Translations under genes and position numbers: made by a program
Assembly (NCBI GenBank): GCA_022570795.1
Contig: JAKUDP010000001.1
Coordinates: 2,914,001 to 2,978,000 of the forward strand
Length of the DNA stretch: 64,000 nt
DNA from: Sphaerulina vaccinii
Lineage: Eukaryota > Ascomycota > Dothideomycetes > Mycosphaerellales > Mycosphaerellaceae
Direction of reading: 5' to 3'
Shown here: piece after piece, positions 11,285-23,500 of the stretch
How the letters are laid out: each line of letters opens with the position of its first letter
Position numbering within the stretch: the stretch's first letter is position 1
Notes under the pieces: generated by a model
The model's database searches: none
The model's input: the letters and a program-made list of their open reading frames with translations, nothing else
What the model was told of the DNA's origin: nothing

Positions 11285-11827
11285 TGTTGCGATATGATTG
11301 TCAGATGGCAGTAGAAAGTGTGCTCGAGGGAGGAAAGAAGTGATTGATGAAAGTGATTACCAATTATCAAACATCTCCTCTCTGGCCGACTACGAGGGTC
11401 AATAGCCAGGCCGGGTTGGCCGCTGACCTACACAGGCAGAGTTCCAATGGCAGAGGGATGACGTGACTGCCCTGCAGCATACCATACAATTGCTGCAGAG
11501 TTCCGCTGTCGCAGTGTTTCGGACTCGACTTCACCTCGCGTGCTTCTCGGATCATCGTTGCGAGCCCGGTAATAAGAGATGCCCGACAGTGGATGTGTTC
11601 AGAGTGAAAATTCGGAGCGTGATGGTGAAGAAGTGAACAGTCCGGAAATGAGAGAGGGAGAGGGAGTCTGTCAGATTGGACGCGGCAGTTCATCCAAAAA
11701 GTTTGTCCCACAGCTCAGGCCACAGAAGGAAGTTGCGTCGCGTGCTCACGTCTTCGTCCTTCTTCTCCAAAAACTTCTCATCCATCTGCATATCCTCCTT
11801 CATATTTGATCGTGTATCCTATACAGC
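11285..11827. other. divergent promoter region between the SDR and EDC3 genes
   Basis: Start codons at 11284 (minus) and 11828 (plus) flank 543 bases of non-coding sequence. A CCAAT-like word occurs near 11361. The bases before EDC3 are pyrimidine-rich (TCTTCTCC type). No conserved gene is seen here. Confidence 0.45.
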
Positions 11828-14516
11828 ATGGCAGACGACCCACGAGGCCAGCTCGTATGGATGCGACTCAAAGGCCCGCATAATAATAACCTCCTCTATG
11901 GGCAGATCGAAGACATCGACCCAACGAGGTCCATAACTTTCAGAAACGGTATAACACCTCTGCATCACCGCACTCGCTGAGCACTCGGATATAGTCGCTA
12001 ACGCCTACCAGTTGTTTTCCCTGGTTCGAGCACATATCTCCCGCAATGGACAGTTCAATCCACAGCAATCGAGGATACTGGAATCGTGGAGTCCTACCCA
12101 CCAGAAGTCATAGCAATACTTCGTGCACAGCTACAGCCGCATTCGCAACCAATGCCGCCTGCGTAAGTGATACTAAAACCAGGCCCTTCCTGGCAACAAG
12201 GTCAAAGATTGACCGGATCCACCTCTTCAGAGACACTTGCTTACCTTTGGCCTTATATGCAGACCAATGCCTCCTCGATCGCATCCACCACATCCAGCGT
12301 TCCAATATCCTCAACAGCTACCGAACGGTCACCCGTCTGCGCCTCCGATGCCGCAATCACCTTTTGCTGGCCCCATGCCAGCCCACGCGACTCGAATCGC
12401 TGAATTGCCCGCCCGCGCAGTCGCATCGCCCGTTCCTCAAGCAGCACAACAGCAATCAGTGTCTTCGCCGAAGCGGCAGGTCCCAGCGTTCGTCGATCCA
12501 GCGATCCTGAGCTATGACACCGCTTCGCCAGTGCAGAAGAGACGAACATCAAGACCGGCAGGATTAGAAACACCTATCAAATCAACGCTGGCTCGAGCTG
12601 CTGCGAATCTGCCCAGCCCCGGATCGCCATTTATTGGAGACATCAGCAAAGCCAATGTGGCGCAGAAGATGGCAGCGGCGAAGCAAGCCGGAATTGCCCA
12701 GCAACAACAACCACCGGTACCTATAGCCTCGAAGCCCACTGTGGGAGCTGCCATTGGAGATGATACGCAAGATGGAGCTCAGGAGAACGGCAGTAAGAAG
12801 AAACTCAGGCGAGGTCAGAAGACTAAAAAGCAGGCTGCGGATGCTGGCCAGGTCGCAGATCCACCTCCAGTGTTGAATGCCGAGGTGTCGCGGAATGGTA
12901 ACGATATGAACGGACAAGTGAAGCGAGGCAAGGGCTGGAGGAGTACACCGTTGCTGCAACCATCGCCATCAGCTGCTCCTGCTCTAGACCAAGCAAGTAC
13001 CAAGAAAAGCAGACGGAAACACAAGGGCGACTTAGAGCAAGAATTCGCGCAAGGAGATACCACAGACATACAAGACCTCGGTGACTTCGACTTCGACGCT
13101 GAGCTTAAGAAGTTTGACAAGAAGCAAGTCTTCGATGAAATCAGACAAGGAGATACCACAGCGGACGAAGACAGGCTCGTCAGCCACAATAAGGCTCGAC
13201 CAGGCACGTATGGCGGCAAGAACCTCCATCCGACTGAAAACGTCCTGTCTCCAAAGCTGGAGACGAAGTACAACAGTAACGACATGGAGAGCGCGAGCGA
13301 TGCCGATACGGAAATTAACGGGAGGTCTTCGTCGAAGGTTTCTGTCTCTCGAAAAGTGTTCCCTAAGACAAGACCGAGTAGACAGAACAGTGCACAAGTG
13401 GAGCCTCTGTCGAAACCTCAACCTCACCCGCTGGCAGCATCGATCAGCTCCGATCGTGTTCGCGATCGATCAACGGCCTCGCTGGTGAGCAGAGGAAAGG
13501 TAGCTGCTTCATTGGTCACTTCCTCACCAAGACCCGATCGAGCAAACTCCCCTTCTACCATCTCTGTCGCAAAAACGCTACATCATGAGCCAGCAAAGAG
13601 TCAGGATCCGCACTTTGTGGTCTCGTCGCACATGTCAGTCTGCCCCTGTCTGCTGCCGAAGGCGTTAGAGCATCTGGAAGTTGCGACTGTATCCACTTAT
13701 GGTCTGAGCCAGGAGGCAATCGCAGAGAATGCCGCTCGTAGCATTGCAGAAGCAGCTCTCCATCTGTCTGAAGTGCATAACGGACCACGACGCCCTTCGA
13801 GAACGAACACGATGCGAGGCAGCGTGACGGGCAGCATGACGCTGAACAGCCCATCCGAATCATCTACGGTTGTCATTCTGGCCGGGAACCACGATATTGG
13901 AGCCCGAGCTCTAGCAGCTGCTCGTCACCTACTTGGACGTAATGTCAAGATTATCGCCGTAGAGTCATCATTTGAGTCTGCAGCAACACAGCACCCGCAC
14001 GTTCAGGCACAGCGGGCTACTCTTCGCAAGCTAGCTCAGGCCGGCGCTAAATTGAAGCGTGGAGCATGGCACAAGTGCCAAAGAGCGATCAAGAACTTGA
14101 CAGGTCCTCCGGTGGTCATTATAGATGCGCTACTCGCTGGAGCTACTTTCGAGAGTCTGCTGGAGCCGAACGCTGAGTTCAGCGCGCTAGTGCAACAAGA
14201 AACAAGAGAGATGATCGAATGGGCGAACCGAAGCAGAGCGCCTGTGCTGAGCGTTGGATGCCCAAGTGGTGTCTCAGGATTCGATGGAGTTTCTACCATT
14301 GTAGAAGGAGAACCCCTATCTGTGAGACCCGATCGTGTCCTTGCTCTCGGTGCTCCAATGTCTGGTCTACTGAAAGCCGCCGAAGGTGGGGAGAGATGGA
14401 CCATTGATCTCGCCGATATTGGTATCAACATCGGTCTGCAGGTGGAGGATCAAGTTGTCTTTGGCGACCGCTGGACCGTCGGCCTCAAGTACATGGACGA
14501 TGAACGCACGTCTTAG
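11828..14516 (+). CDS. EDC3: Enhancer of mRNA-decapping protein 3 (Edc3)
   Basis: Exons 11828-11948, 12012-12162 and 12263-14516 give about 841 residues. Edc3 scaffolds P-body assembly and activates Dcp1/Dcp2 decapping. The first two exons encode the N-terminal LSm domain (GQLVWMRLKG, then PQWTVQSTAIEDTGIVES at about residues 50-67). The long exon begins with a proline/glutamine-rich linker and then has the FDF motif block (DFDFDAELKKFDKK) near residue 365. The C-terminal YjeF_N (Rossmann-like) domain runs from about 570 to the end, with VVILAGNHDIGARALAAARHL in its core. Intron 1 (63 bp) has a clear branch point. The acceptor of intron 2 (100 bp) is chosen by reading frame, and a nearby alternative would change a few residues of the linker. 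Confidence 0.9.
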
Positions 14517-14963
14517 GAGACTGCGTTCGTCGCCAGGTCTCAGAAAAGGGTAAGTTTCTCCCTCGACTCAGGCGTTCACCACGGCAGTGAGTCTGATTGA
14601 GAAGCGGCCGAACTAGCATAGCATTCGTTTTGGAGATACCCACAGCGTATTCAGCGTATTGAATAATGCATCACTTGCCAAACTCACCTGTCCATATCAC
14701 TCATATAACCATTCACTAGTGTAGTCATGGAGCAGGCATCAGCCGTCCAGCGTGCCTTACATTACGCGAACCTTCCTGATGCCACTCGACTTCTACTTCT
14801 CTTTAGTACCAAAGCAACTTCGTGGCTGTCAATTGATACCTTCACGACACCATTCTATACAACACCGCCTTTGTGTCGACTGTCTTTTCACTCTGTCATC
14901 CGCAAGAAAGCGTCCCACGCTTGAGTACGATCAGCCAATGAGCACGACTACACGAGAAGCACA
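14517..14963. other. intergenic, tandem
   Basis: This is 447 bases between EDC3 and the next start codon. Only short reading frames are found; nothing recognisable. Confidence 0.4.
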
Positions 14964-15375
14964 ATGAGCAAACGCAAAGCTGCGTCCATTATGGACGGCA
15001 TGCAGGAGCTTCATGTATCTCCAAGGGACAAGAAGGTGAAGAGAGTGTCATCGAAAGAGAAAGGTGAGTTGATTATATACCGTCCCTCAGCATCCCTTTT
15101 TGCACGCTGGAACCTCGCCACCAAGCTGGCAGCGAATCCTCGGAGAATTCTGGCGTCGAATTCGACGACCATCTCGGTCTGCAAGCACCGAACGAGACAT
15201 CGCACTTCCGAACTCATCGTGGAGCGGTCGAAAGAGAGCTGTCAGAGACGACTTCCGACGTTCACGTCCAACACGCGCCTTTTTCAGCCTCATCGCGAAA
15301 TTGACAGGGGTCTTGCTGGCGCCTCTTCGATTCACCCCACCTTATGTCATCTGGCTCTGGCTCTTCGACATTTAG
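14964..15375 (+). CDS. Uncertain small hypothetical gene, possibly tail-anchored
   Basis: I do not recognise this protein. An ATG at 14964 opens a lysine-rich start (MSKRKAASIMDGMQELHV) that runs into a GTGAGT donor at 15064. Two acceptors keep an open frame. One at 15125 gives an acidic/serine-rich 92-residue protein stopping at 15304. One at 15145 gives a basic protein of about 110 residues stopping at 15375 and ending in a hydrophobic stretch (LIAKLTGVLLAPL, then PPYVIWLWLFDI) that could be a membrane anchor. The frame of the first option also continues, apart from a single TGA at 15302, into the DCN1 start. The locus may be a real small gene or a transcribed 5' leader of DCN1; I cannot tell which. 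Confidence 0.3.
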
Positions 15376-15529
15376 ACATTTATCCACCTGGACATCAACA
15401 TCGACATTCATCTTTGGAGTGCTCGCACGCGTCCCCCTCGGCACACTCATCACACTCTACATCCTAGCACCTAGAGACCTGAGCATTTGGAAGCTCGAGG
15501 CAGATTGTAGAGGAGTACATTCTAACAAG

Positions 15530-16483
15530 ATGCCTCCAGCACTCACTACCCAGCAACGGGCTGCACTCAACGAGTTCTCCAGCATAACACAGGCCGACCG
15601 AACTACTGGTACGAAACTGCTCAAGCAGTCGAATTGGAACGTTGGCGCTGCGGTTAACATGTAAGTACATCTGACTCGATGCTACGGAAGCAGCCGTATC
15701 TCAGCTTCTGCTGCGACTAGGGCGCTGAGCAGTGCGGCAGCTCCATCTCATTTCAACCAGACAAATGGAGACGCTGACATGAATCTCCTTAACAGCTTCT
15801 TCAACAACCCGACCGGCGGCCGTGGAAACCCTCTCAAAGGCACACTCGACAAGCTCTTCGACCAGTATCGTGATGTTGGCGCTTCAGACTCACCGGACGA
15901 GATTGGCATGGATGGCACATTCAAGCTCTGTGAGGATCTACAAGTCAGTCTAGAGGATGTTGGCGCACTCGTACTATTCGAAATCGTTCAGTCTCCATCG
16001 CTTGGTATCATCACGCGAGAGCACTGGGTAGACGGGTGGTCAGATGTCGGAGCAGACTCGCCTGCGAAGATGCGAAATATCGTCCTGCAGCGTCGATCAG
16101 CTCTCCCCACCGATCGTGAGCTATTCAAGAACGTCTACAACCACACATTCACGTTGAACTTGGCAGAGAGACAGAAGGCACTCCTTCCGGAAATGGCGGT
16201 CGCTATGTGGGAGCTTGTATTCAAGGCACCAGGACTGGAGTGGAAGACGCGGAATGCGCCATGGCTAGAGTGGTGGGTGGAATACAATCAGGAGAAGGTC
16301 AAGAAGGCGGTGAACAAGGATCTATGGAAGCAGACACTCAACTTCGCCTTGCAGACCCTCAAGGACGAATCTCTGAGCTTCTGGAGCGAGGAAAGCAGCT
16401 GGCCTTCGGTAATCGACGAATTCGTAGAGTGGGTCAAGGCAGAAAAGAAGGTCCCAAGCGCCGATGTCATGGACCAATCCTAG
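15530..16483 (+). CDS. DCN1: DCN1-like cullin neddylation E3 (potentiating neddylation domain)
   Basis: Exons 15530-15660 and 15796-16483 give 272 residues, the usual DCN1 length. The protein binds Ubc12 and cullins and promotes Nedd8 transfer to the cullin. The first exon encodes a UBA-like N-terminus (LTTQQRAALNEFSSITQ, then LLKQSNWNVGAAVN). After the intron the PONY/DUF298 domain follows: LDKLFDQYRD, then MWELVFKAPGLEWK, and NKDLWKQTLNFA near the end. The intron is 135 bp, long for this window, and its acceptor was picked because it restores a phase-correct junction into FFNNP. A short additional exon inside it cannot be excluded. The gene ends 2 bases before a 30-bp tandem duplication. 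Confidence 0.9.
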
Positions 16484-16485
16484 AG

Positions 16486-16545
16486 GGGTTCGTCGAAGGA
16501 GTGTCCAATCGAACTGGGTTCGTCGAAGGAGTCCCCAATCGAACT
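16486..16545. repeat. 30-bp direct tandem repeat, two copies
   Basis: Units 16486-16515 and 16516-16545 match at 28 of 30 bases by eye. They begin 2 bases after the DCN1 stop codon, so they lie in its 3' UTR. Each unit contains the words TTCGTCGAAGGAGT and CAATCGAACT. Confidence 0.85.
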
Positions 16546-18609
16546 GTAGAGGACTGCGATGAGGAGAGGAAGCATTCGGCATGACAGCCTGGCTACAGCT
16601 TTCAGAGATACTTACTGCATTCAGGCATTGACTAGCTACTGTATGATACCCCTTAGCGAGCAAGACCTTCTCGCAGCAACAGCCTCGAGCCACCTCGTCC
16701 ACCCATGCCCCTCTGCTTCGTCGGGCGCACTTTGACAACTCGAGCATTCTTATGGTGCCGCCGACTACTTGTTCGTTCCGAGGATTCTGAACTCAGGAAC
16801 CAAATGACAACTTCGGCCCTCTGAAAGCACAATATCAGGATGGAACCGGCATATGTTACTGTCTGATATCGAGCTGGCTTGATGCGTGCCTCGAGGTTCT
16901 CGAAGTCCGACTGTGCAATCCTGAGTGCACCCAGAGCGTTGTAAAGACCGAAAGTGCAGCCGTAGTGCTTCTGGGAACGAGAGCCTAGCAGAGACACCCG
17001 AACAACGCTCGACAGTGCCACTTGGAGCCGGGGCCTGACTGTCTTGGCCAGTACGTTTGTCATTTTCAGCAGCTCTTACGATCACTACGATACCTCAAGT
17101 GCAAACGTGGTGCTGGTGGCATTGAGAGCGCACCAGAGGCAGCAAGAACGTGGCTGTACAGATGCAGTTCTTGGTAAGGAATAGCCCTTCAGTATGAGCT
17201 TCCCGGATGGAGGACACATAAGCTCCTGGTCCTAATGGTGCGGTCTCGCCGCAAGCATTCCATGAAGAACGCGAAGCCTTCAGGCATTCGTACTGAGTCC
17301 TTGCTGCCCGGCTGAAGGTGAAAGTGTCAAAAAAGCTTTTCTCCGCGAGCTTGTCGCATATCATCAGGTCTCACTCGGACTGTCTGACGACCTTAACGGC
17401 ATGCTCTCGTGCCATGCACTTGGGTCACACGAGCAATTGCTAGCTACACTTGCAGGTTTGCTCTGCTTGTAGAGTCAGTGGCACCAGGATACTAGTCGGC
17501 TAAATAAGTTTAGGAATGCGAGGATCTGCGAGCAAGCTGTTTTCACCGATGGACACGCGGCCAGGCTTGGGATCTTGTCGTAGGTAAGGCTGGTCGGTAG
17601 ATGCTTGACTTGACTCGATGTTTGCATCACTTCTTGGATCTAATTCCTGTCAACAGTCATGTAGGGCTATGACTGTCAATCAGCGCCGATACAATACAGA
17701 AGTTTGTTTATTTGGGTTGTAGGGACATCTGTGATCTCAGTGAGCGTTGCGATCTTCGGGAAGCAGTCACAGCCCTACGATCTACTATCTATGCTGAAGC
17801 CTGATCATGGCTGTTCTTCGTAACCGTATTTTGGTGTCACTGGTTGTCAATGGTTCGTCCAGCCTTACATCTGGCGTCAGAGCATGGGTCCACGTCAGCT
17901 GTGGTGGTAATTATCTTCAGACCGTGTCCTTGGGAACATGATACGAACACGATCTCAAGCTGTGCCGCTGTGGTGTTACTTCAGGAAGGAGCGACTGCAA
18001 AAATGCCTCAGTCATAATCAGAACACGGACGCGATCGCTGACATACCATCGCAAGAGGCTAAGCCTTTGCCTAGACTCGGGGGTCCCGCAGCGCTTGTTT
18101 GTTTGGTGGATCAAGCGATCATCCTTGATCCAATCACGTCCCTAGATTCAGAAGCGTGGGGACAGTCGCTGGATATCACAGCCGACGAAGGCATCAAAGG
18201 TATCTCCGCCAGGCTCACATGCTTTTCTCTTTCGGTGTGGTAGCATGCGCAAGTGGTTGGAAGCAAACGCACATCGCCATATACACAGTGACCCGCCCCT
18301 CTGCTACCATCATGCCTTCTCTTTCAAGTACTGCAGCAGTTCTTTCCACGTCCAAATTTTGGCGTTTCTTCGAGCACGACACACGAGGTGGCTTGCATAT
18401 AGCACCAAGCGTGAACGGGAACCGCCATTTGGAAGCATCTCGTGCCTTGGGAGGTTCTGGACCTTAGGACACTGGGCGGTTCGAGCTATTCGACTACTGG
18501 TGATTAAGGCACCAACATTCACCAGCCCATGAGCCCGGACTGTTGGTCACCGTCGTCGCATTGACAAGTCATTGTTTTCAAGAACAGACAACGAAGAACT
18601 GAGACCCGA
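16546..18609. other. gene-poor 2-kb stretch
   Basis: No recognisable protein family is found on either strand. The best candidate is a minus-strand frame at 17063-16653 (136 codons, opening MTNVLAKTVRPRLQ). It has a reasonable codon pattern and one hydrophobic segment, but I recognise no domain and see no supporting splice pattern, so it is not called as a gene. Plus-strand frames near 17938-18243 and 18156-18532 overlap each other and look like chance. The last part must contain the promoter of the AIM6-like gene. Confidence 0.4.
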
Positions 18610-20192
18610 ATGGAAGAAACCAAGACAATGGCGTTCCAAGCCGAGCACAAGGATATTGTTGACGTCCATTCAAGAGCCTCGGAAAGTCAAAGCTCAACGA
18701 CTTCCATCTTACCCGCTCTTCCATATCGAGATTCGTTCGATGGTGATGACGATGAGGAGTCGACAGAACATTACTTCTCAGACCGATGGCGGCGGAGGAC
18801 CTTTGTTGGTCGTATATTTGCACTTCTGGGCATGAATATTCGACAGCGGAGGAGACAGAATACAGATCATGATCGATTGTATTCGAAAGAAGGTGTACTG
18901 TTGAAGGGGAAGCCACGGCATGCATCGCCGCGAGAAGCTCGAAAATGTCGTCGAGGAAGCATTGTGAGGAGGATATGTCTTGCAGTTCCAGTTCTGGTAT
19001 TGATGTTCTTGTAAGTGCAATTCTACTTGTCGCTGGCGACGAGATTGCTAAATGATTGCAGTGGAGCCATCCATGTATTACAAGTTCTCGTAGGACGAGC
19101 GCGATTGCTATGGGACCTCGACGCTTACGACAATTTCCTACCTGCTTGGGCATCACCTGGGGGAGCTGGCGAGGGTCTCGCACGCTACCCAACAGATGCG
19201 ACAAGAGATGTCATTCCAATCCGGTGCCATTCCCACAATGACTACTGGAGGAAGGTGCCACTCTTTGATGCCCTCCATTGGGGTTGCATAGGAGTGGAAG
19301 CGGATGTCTGGCTCTTTGATGAGGAATTGTACGTTGGCCACAACACGGCTTCCCTGACCAAGAACAGGACGTTCCGAAATCTATACGTCAACCCAATAGT
19401 CAATTTGATCGATGCTATGAACTCAAACAGCACTTTCGGGACCACCTCTGGCCATGGTGTCTTCGATGCGGATCCCGACCAGAGTCTTGTTCTCCTCGTC
19501 GACTTCAAGACGAACGGGCGAGCGACGTATCCATACGTGAAGGAGCAGTTATCAGCACTTCGCGAAAAGGACTACCTCACCTACCACGATGGCGACAAGC
19601 TACACAAGCGCGCTGTGACAGTAGTCGGCACCGGCAATACTCCTTTCGATATGGTCGTGAACGAGACTCGTCGGGAGATCTTTTTCGATGCTCCACTCGA
19701 TCAGATGGCGGAACCTAAGCGAGACCGCGATGCGCAACAAGAAGATGATGCTCTCGATCTCGACCCTAGCAAACTGTGGACTGGCAATGGTGGAGGACAA
19801 GGGATGGAAGGTACCGACATCGTGACGTCTGCCGATGACTTCAACGCCACAAACTCTTACTATGCGAGCGTGTCCTTCACCAAGACAGTGGGATTCGTGT
19901 GGCGAGGGAGACTATCGAACAAACAGCTCGAGAAGGTCAGAGCTCAAATTCGAGGAGCGAAGAGAAGAGGCTTGCATGTTCGATACTGGGACACCCCAAG
20001 CTGGCCCATCAGTCTGCGCAATCACATCTGGCATACCCTCATGACTGAGGTAAGCTGAAAACGTTCTGTCTACAGGGTGGGCGTAGAAAGTTTGCTAACG
20101 AATACCCACAGGGTGCCGACATGCTCAACGGAGATGACCTCAAAGGCATGGCTGTCGAGAACTGGAAAGCTCGTGTTCATGGCTTCTGGTAG
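18610..20192 (+). CDS. AIM6: AIM6-like PLC-type phosphodiesterase-fold membrane protein
   Basis: Exons 18610-19010, 19062-20049 and 20112-20192 give 489 residues. A basic cytoplasmic-looking N-terminus of about 115 residues precedes one hydrophobic segment (ICLAVPVLVLMFFGAIHVL) that spans the first intron and is probably a signal anchor. The rest matches the fungal AIM6 (altered inheritance of mitochondria 6) family, which has a TIM-barrel PLC-like phosphodiesterase fold. The histidine motif IRCHSHNDYWRKVPL is near residue 190, GVEADVW with the acidic metal ligands is near 210, and LLVDFKT comes later. The last short exon ends VHGFW. Enzyme activity has not been defined for this family as far as I know. 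A second in-frame ATG lies six codons downstream. Confidence 0.85.
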
Positions 20193-20568
20193 ACCGAGAG
20201 ATACCCGCACACCTGATAAATCACGATACGATATGACCCACGATCGAATACGATTTAAGCTATGAGAGCCACCGGAGGAAACGAGCAGCATTGCATAAAG
20301 ATTTTTGGAAAGATACCCATTCGAGCGTACCAGCAAATGTGTAAGCGTATTGTGGCTAGACTCAATGAGATTCAAGTTTACCATTGACTTGGTAAAATTA
20401 TGAAGCAAAAATATCGATAGCGTGAACGCTTGAAACGCCCTCATTCGCATGCCTCCCTTTCTGTACATTTTCCTCCCATCTGCAATGAGTACGCTACGAC
20501 CTGACAGCGCATGCTGATTTCATCCTGTTGTTCGTATCATCCGTCAATGCGCTTTACTAACGCAGTCT
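20193..20568. other. convergent intergenic region, AIM6-like and SCC3
   Basis: This is 376 bases of AT-richer sequence between two facing stop codons. It is expected to hold both 3' UTRs. No other element is seen. Confidence 0.45.
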
Positions 20569-23500
20569 CTACTCTTCTAGCGCACTGCCCTCCTTTGCTT
20601 GAGCCTCCTCGTCCTCGATCTCGTCATCCATTTCATCTTCAGCGACAATAGCGTTGCTCTTCGGAGCGGCTTTGCCCTTCTTCGGAGCACCATTGGCAAC
20701 AGCCTTAGGCTTCGCCTTCGCTTTCTTCTTCTGCTCTTGGCCAGATTTGTCCAGGTATGCGACAACCTCTTTGAAGTTGGCTCCAAGCTTAGACTTATTA
20801 CGTTCTAAACGCTTCGTTGTTGCCTTGTCTACCAAGACGCCAGCAGCATCCGCTTGTATGATCTTAGCTGCGAGAATGCAAAGCTTCTGTTCAGCCATGA
20901 GAGATTTCGTAAGCTTGGCGTCGCGGTTCTGTTGCGATGCTTGCGTCTTTGGATCATCCTCCTCATCCTCGGAGTCTGACAGTGGATCGGCATCGACTGG
21001 GTCTGCGTCTACGTCCATCTCGTCGTCGTCCTTGACAGGGTCTTCTAGCTTCTTCCCACTCAGCCTGGCGTAGTCTTTCTCTAAAGTGGCGAATGTCTTC
21101 AAGATAGCATGCTCGATGTCAGTTTCGAACTCCATGATCAGAACTGTATATTCGTCGCTAACGCCAGCTTTGGCATTCACTGTACGGAGAACGGCACCAC
21201 AAGTGTAGACGTCCAGTAGTGAGCCAGTCAGTGCATAACAGACGTGCTCGTTTGCCTTGCGTCCGTCCAGCACCATGCGAATATTCTCGACATATGCATC
21301 TCGACGTTCGCAGAGCGGCTCAAGGACCTGATCCGTATCTAGTTCAGCGGTTGCTCCATTCTGAACGGCCTTGACGAGAGCCGAGTACTTCCACCGAAAG
21401 TAGAACAAGGCAACTTCTGCAGCACGTGCTGCAACGGCGTCCTCCAACGCTGCCTCCTCCGGTTCGGGGTCTGGCCCACTGGAGTGCAAACCACGCTGTA
21501 GCAAGTCGATGATGAAGTCGATGGTCCCTTTGTAGCTCTTGTCGGTCGCGGGGTTCTCAGCAGCGTGCGTTTCATCCTCAAGGGGAGCAACAGGACTAGA
21601 GATCGTTGAAAGCCGAACAATACGAAGCAGATTGTTGCTCAAAGCGATGAGCTCTTCCTGTGTCGATGCTCCGCGGACCGCCACTGTGGTGACATTGAGC
21701 AGCTCGTTAAGATTGTTGACCACATCCTCCCACAGGCTTGATATCTTATCTAACGCAGTGTCGTCAAGCTCACCATATGACTTCGCGTGGTATATGGCAG
21801 AAGTAGCTGGGGCGAGCACTTCGTCCGTGCCGTGTGACATGAACTGCTTATGAAGATCATCGAGGAGTGCACCGCTAATGGTAGGGTCTTGCCGCAAGTG
21901 CTGCAGCGCTGGAATGGTGAAGACACCCTCGAGGCGGAGCACGGCTGCAGCTGTGCCTGGCATATCGCCGAACTTCCTCAGCAGTCTCGGCAGGATGTCC
22001 GTAAGGTGTCGAACATCCTCCTCGAGCTCATCTTGTAGCTCTTCCTTCTGCTTCTTGGTGAGCTTGCCCTTGGTATGATGCACATGCTGCTCAGCAAGAT
22101 CGCTGAGTGACCTCTTGACAGTGGCATTCAGTCCTTCCAGCAGGATGAGCTCTTCCTCCTCCGATAGTATGCACTCATGCTTGAAACGAGAGAGTGTGTC
22201 TCTTCCAACACCATTTGCTCTGCCGCTCGAGTGATCATACAACAAGTAGCCAGCTAGCCCTTGCCATTTTTTCAGCTCAGGTAGTTTGTCGTACAGTGCA
22301 CTGATCGCTAGGGTGAAGCGATTTTCAGTGCCATTCACGTTGATGACAAGGCTGCCGTCTGTCCCACTGCGCTCGAATTGGCTGGCGGCCGGATCCTCAC
22401 TATCGTACGATTGAAGAATCTCAGCGAGGGACTTGAAGTGCATCCACGCAAGTTTGGGCGACTCGAAATTGCCAGTGCCGACTTCTGGTAGGTCTTCCTC
22501 AAGCTTTTCAATGCCTCCCAACTCGTCCAGCTTGGCATTGTAGCTATCTTTGACGTTCTCTGAGAAGAACCCTGCAACTGCCTTGCGAATCCTAATCTCG
22601 TCGTGGAATATTAGCCGGCCGATAGCATCGATGTCATCTGGTTCCAGCAAGTCATTTTCCCGCAGAATATCTAGCAGTTCGATGCCAGCAACTCGTACGC
22701 TCGTGTCGGAGTCGGAGGTCCCTATCTCGACGATGCGAGGCCGAAATTTCTCTGTGAATGTCCTCAGTCCACCGAGATTGTTGGTATCTTGATACATGCG
22801 TCTCAATTGCTTGATGACTTCCGTCCGACAGGATGCGTGCGCATCACTCAGTACCCAGCCGAGGTAGCGAAGATGGTTGCCATTCAGGAAATGGTCCGGT
22901 TTCGCCATAGCCCAGTCACCCATGGCTTCAATGCATTCGCGCCTCACAGATTGATCGACGTCACGATAGCGATGGATGAAGATGGTGTCGAACCAGTCCT
23001 TCAGCAAAGCTTCCAAATACTCAAGATCGAGGTTAGCCTGCTTGACCTTCTCCTCGATATCCTTCACTCGCTTCTCATTGACTCTTGCCTTCTTTCGCTC
23101 CGCAGCGAGCTGCCTTTGAAAGTTGGGCAGTTGTTGTGCCAATTCTGACGAGATCTCGCACAATGCTGTCACCACGCTCAGAGCGAGCACAGTAGCTGTA
23201 TGTCTGAACGAGCGATCCGATGCGGAGGACATGGTAGAAAACCACACACCGATGTTCTCCAACAGCTCTGGGTTCTCAATCAGGAGACCAGCTGCAGAGA
23301 TCGACTTGATTAGCTGTATCATGAAGTGTGTAATGTTTTGTCGGAATGCCGTGCCACCCTTCGCCTTCGAGATCAGAGGGTAGTCTGTCGGCTCTGATGC
23401 CTGATGTTCAGTCTGCAGATCTCGCAACCTTTCCGTGGCTCCATCTGGGTCTTCGATGTCGTGCTTGTCCACTTTGAGATTACATCCTGTGCACTTGAGC

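Noticed and set aside
17938..18243. 101-codon plus-strand frame in the gene-poor region
   Set aside because: No family match recognisable by eye, and it overlaps other frames of similar length on both strands.
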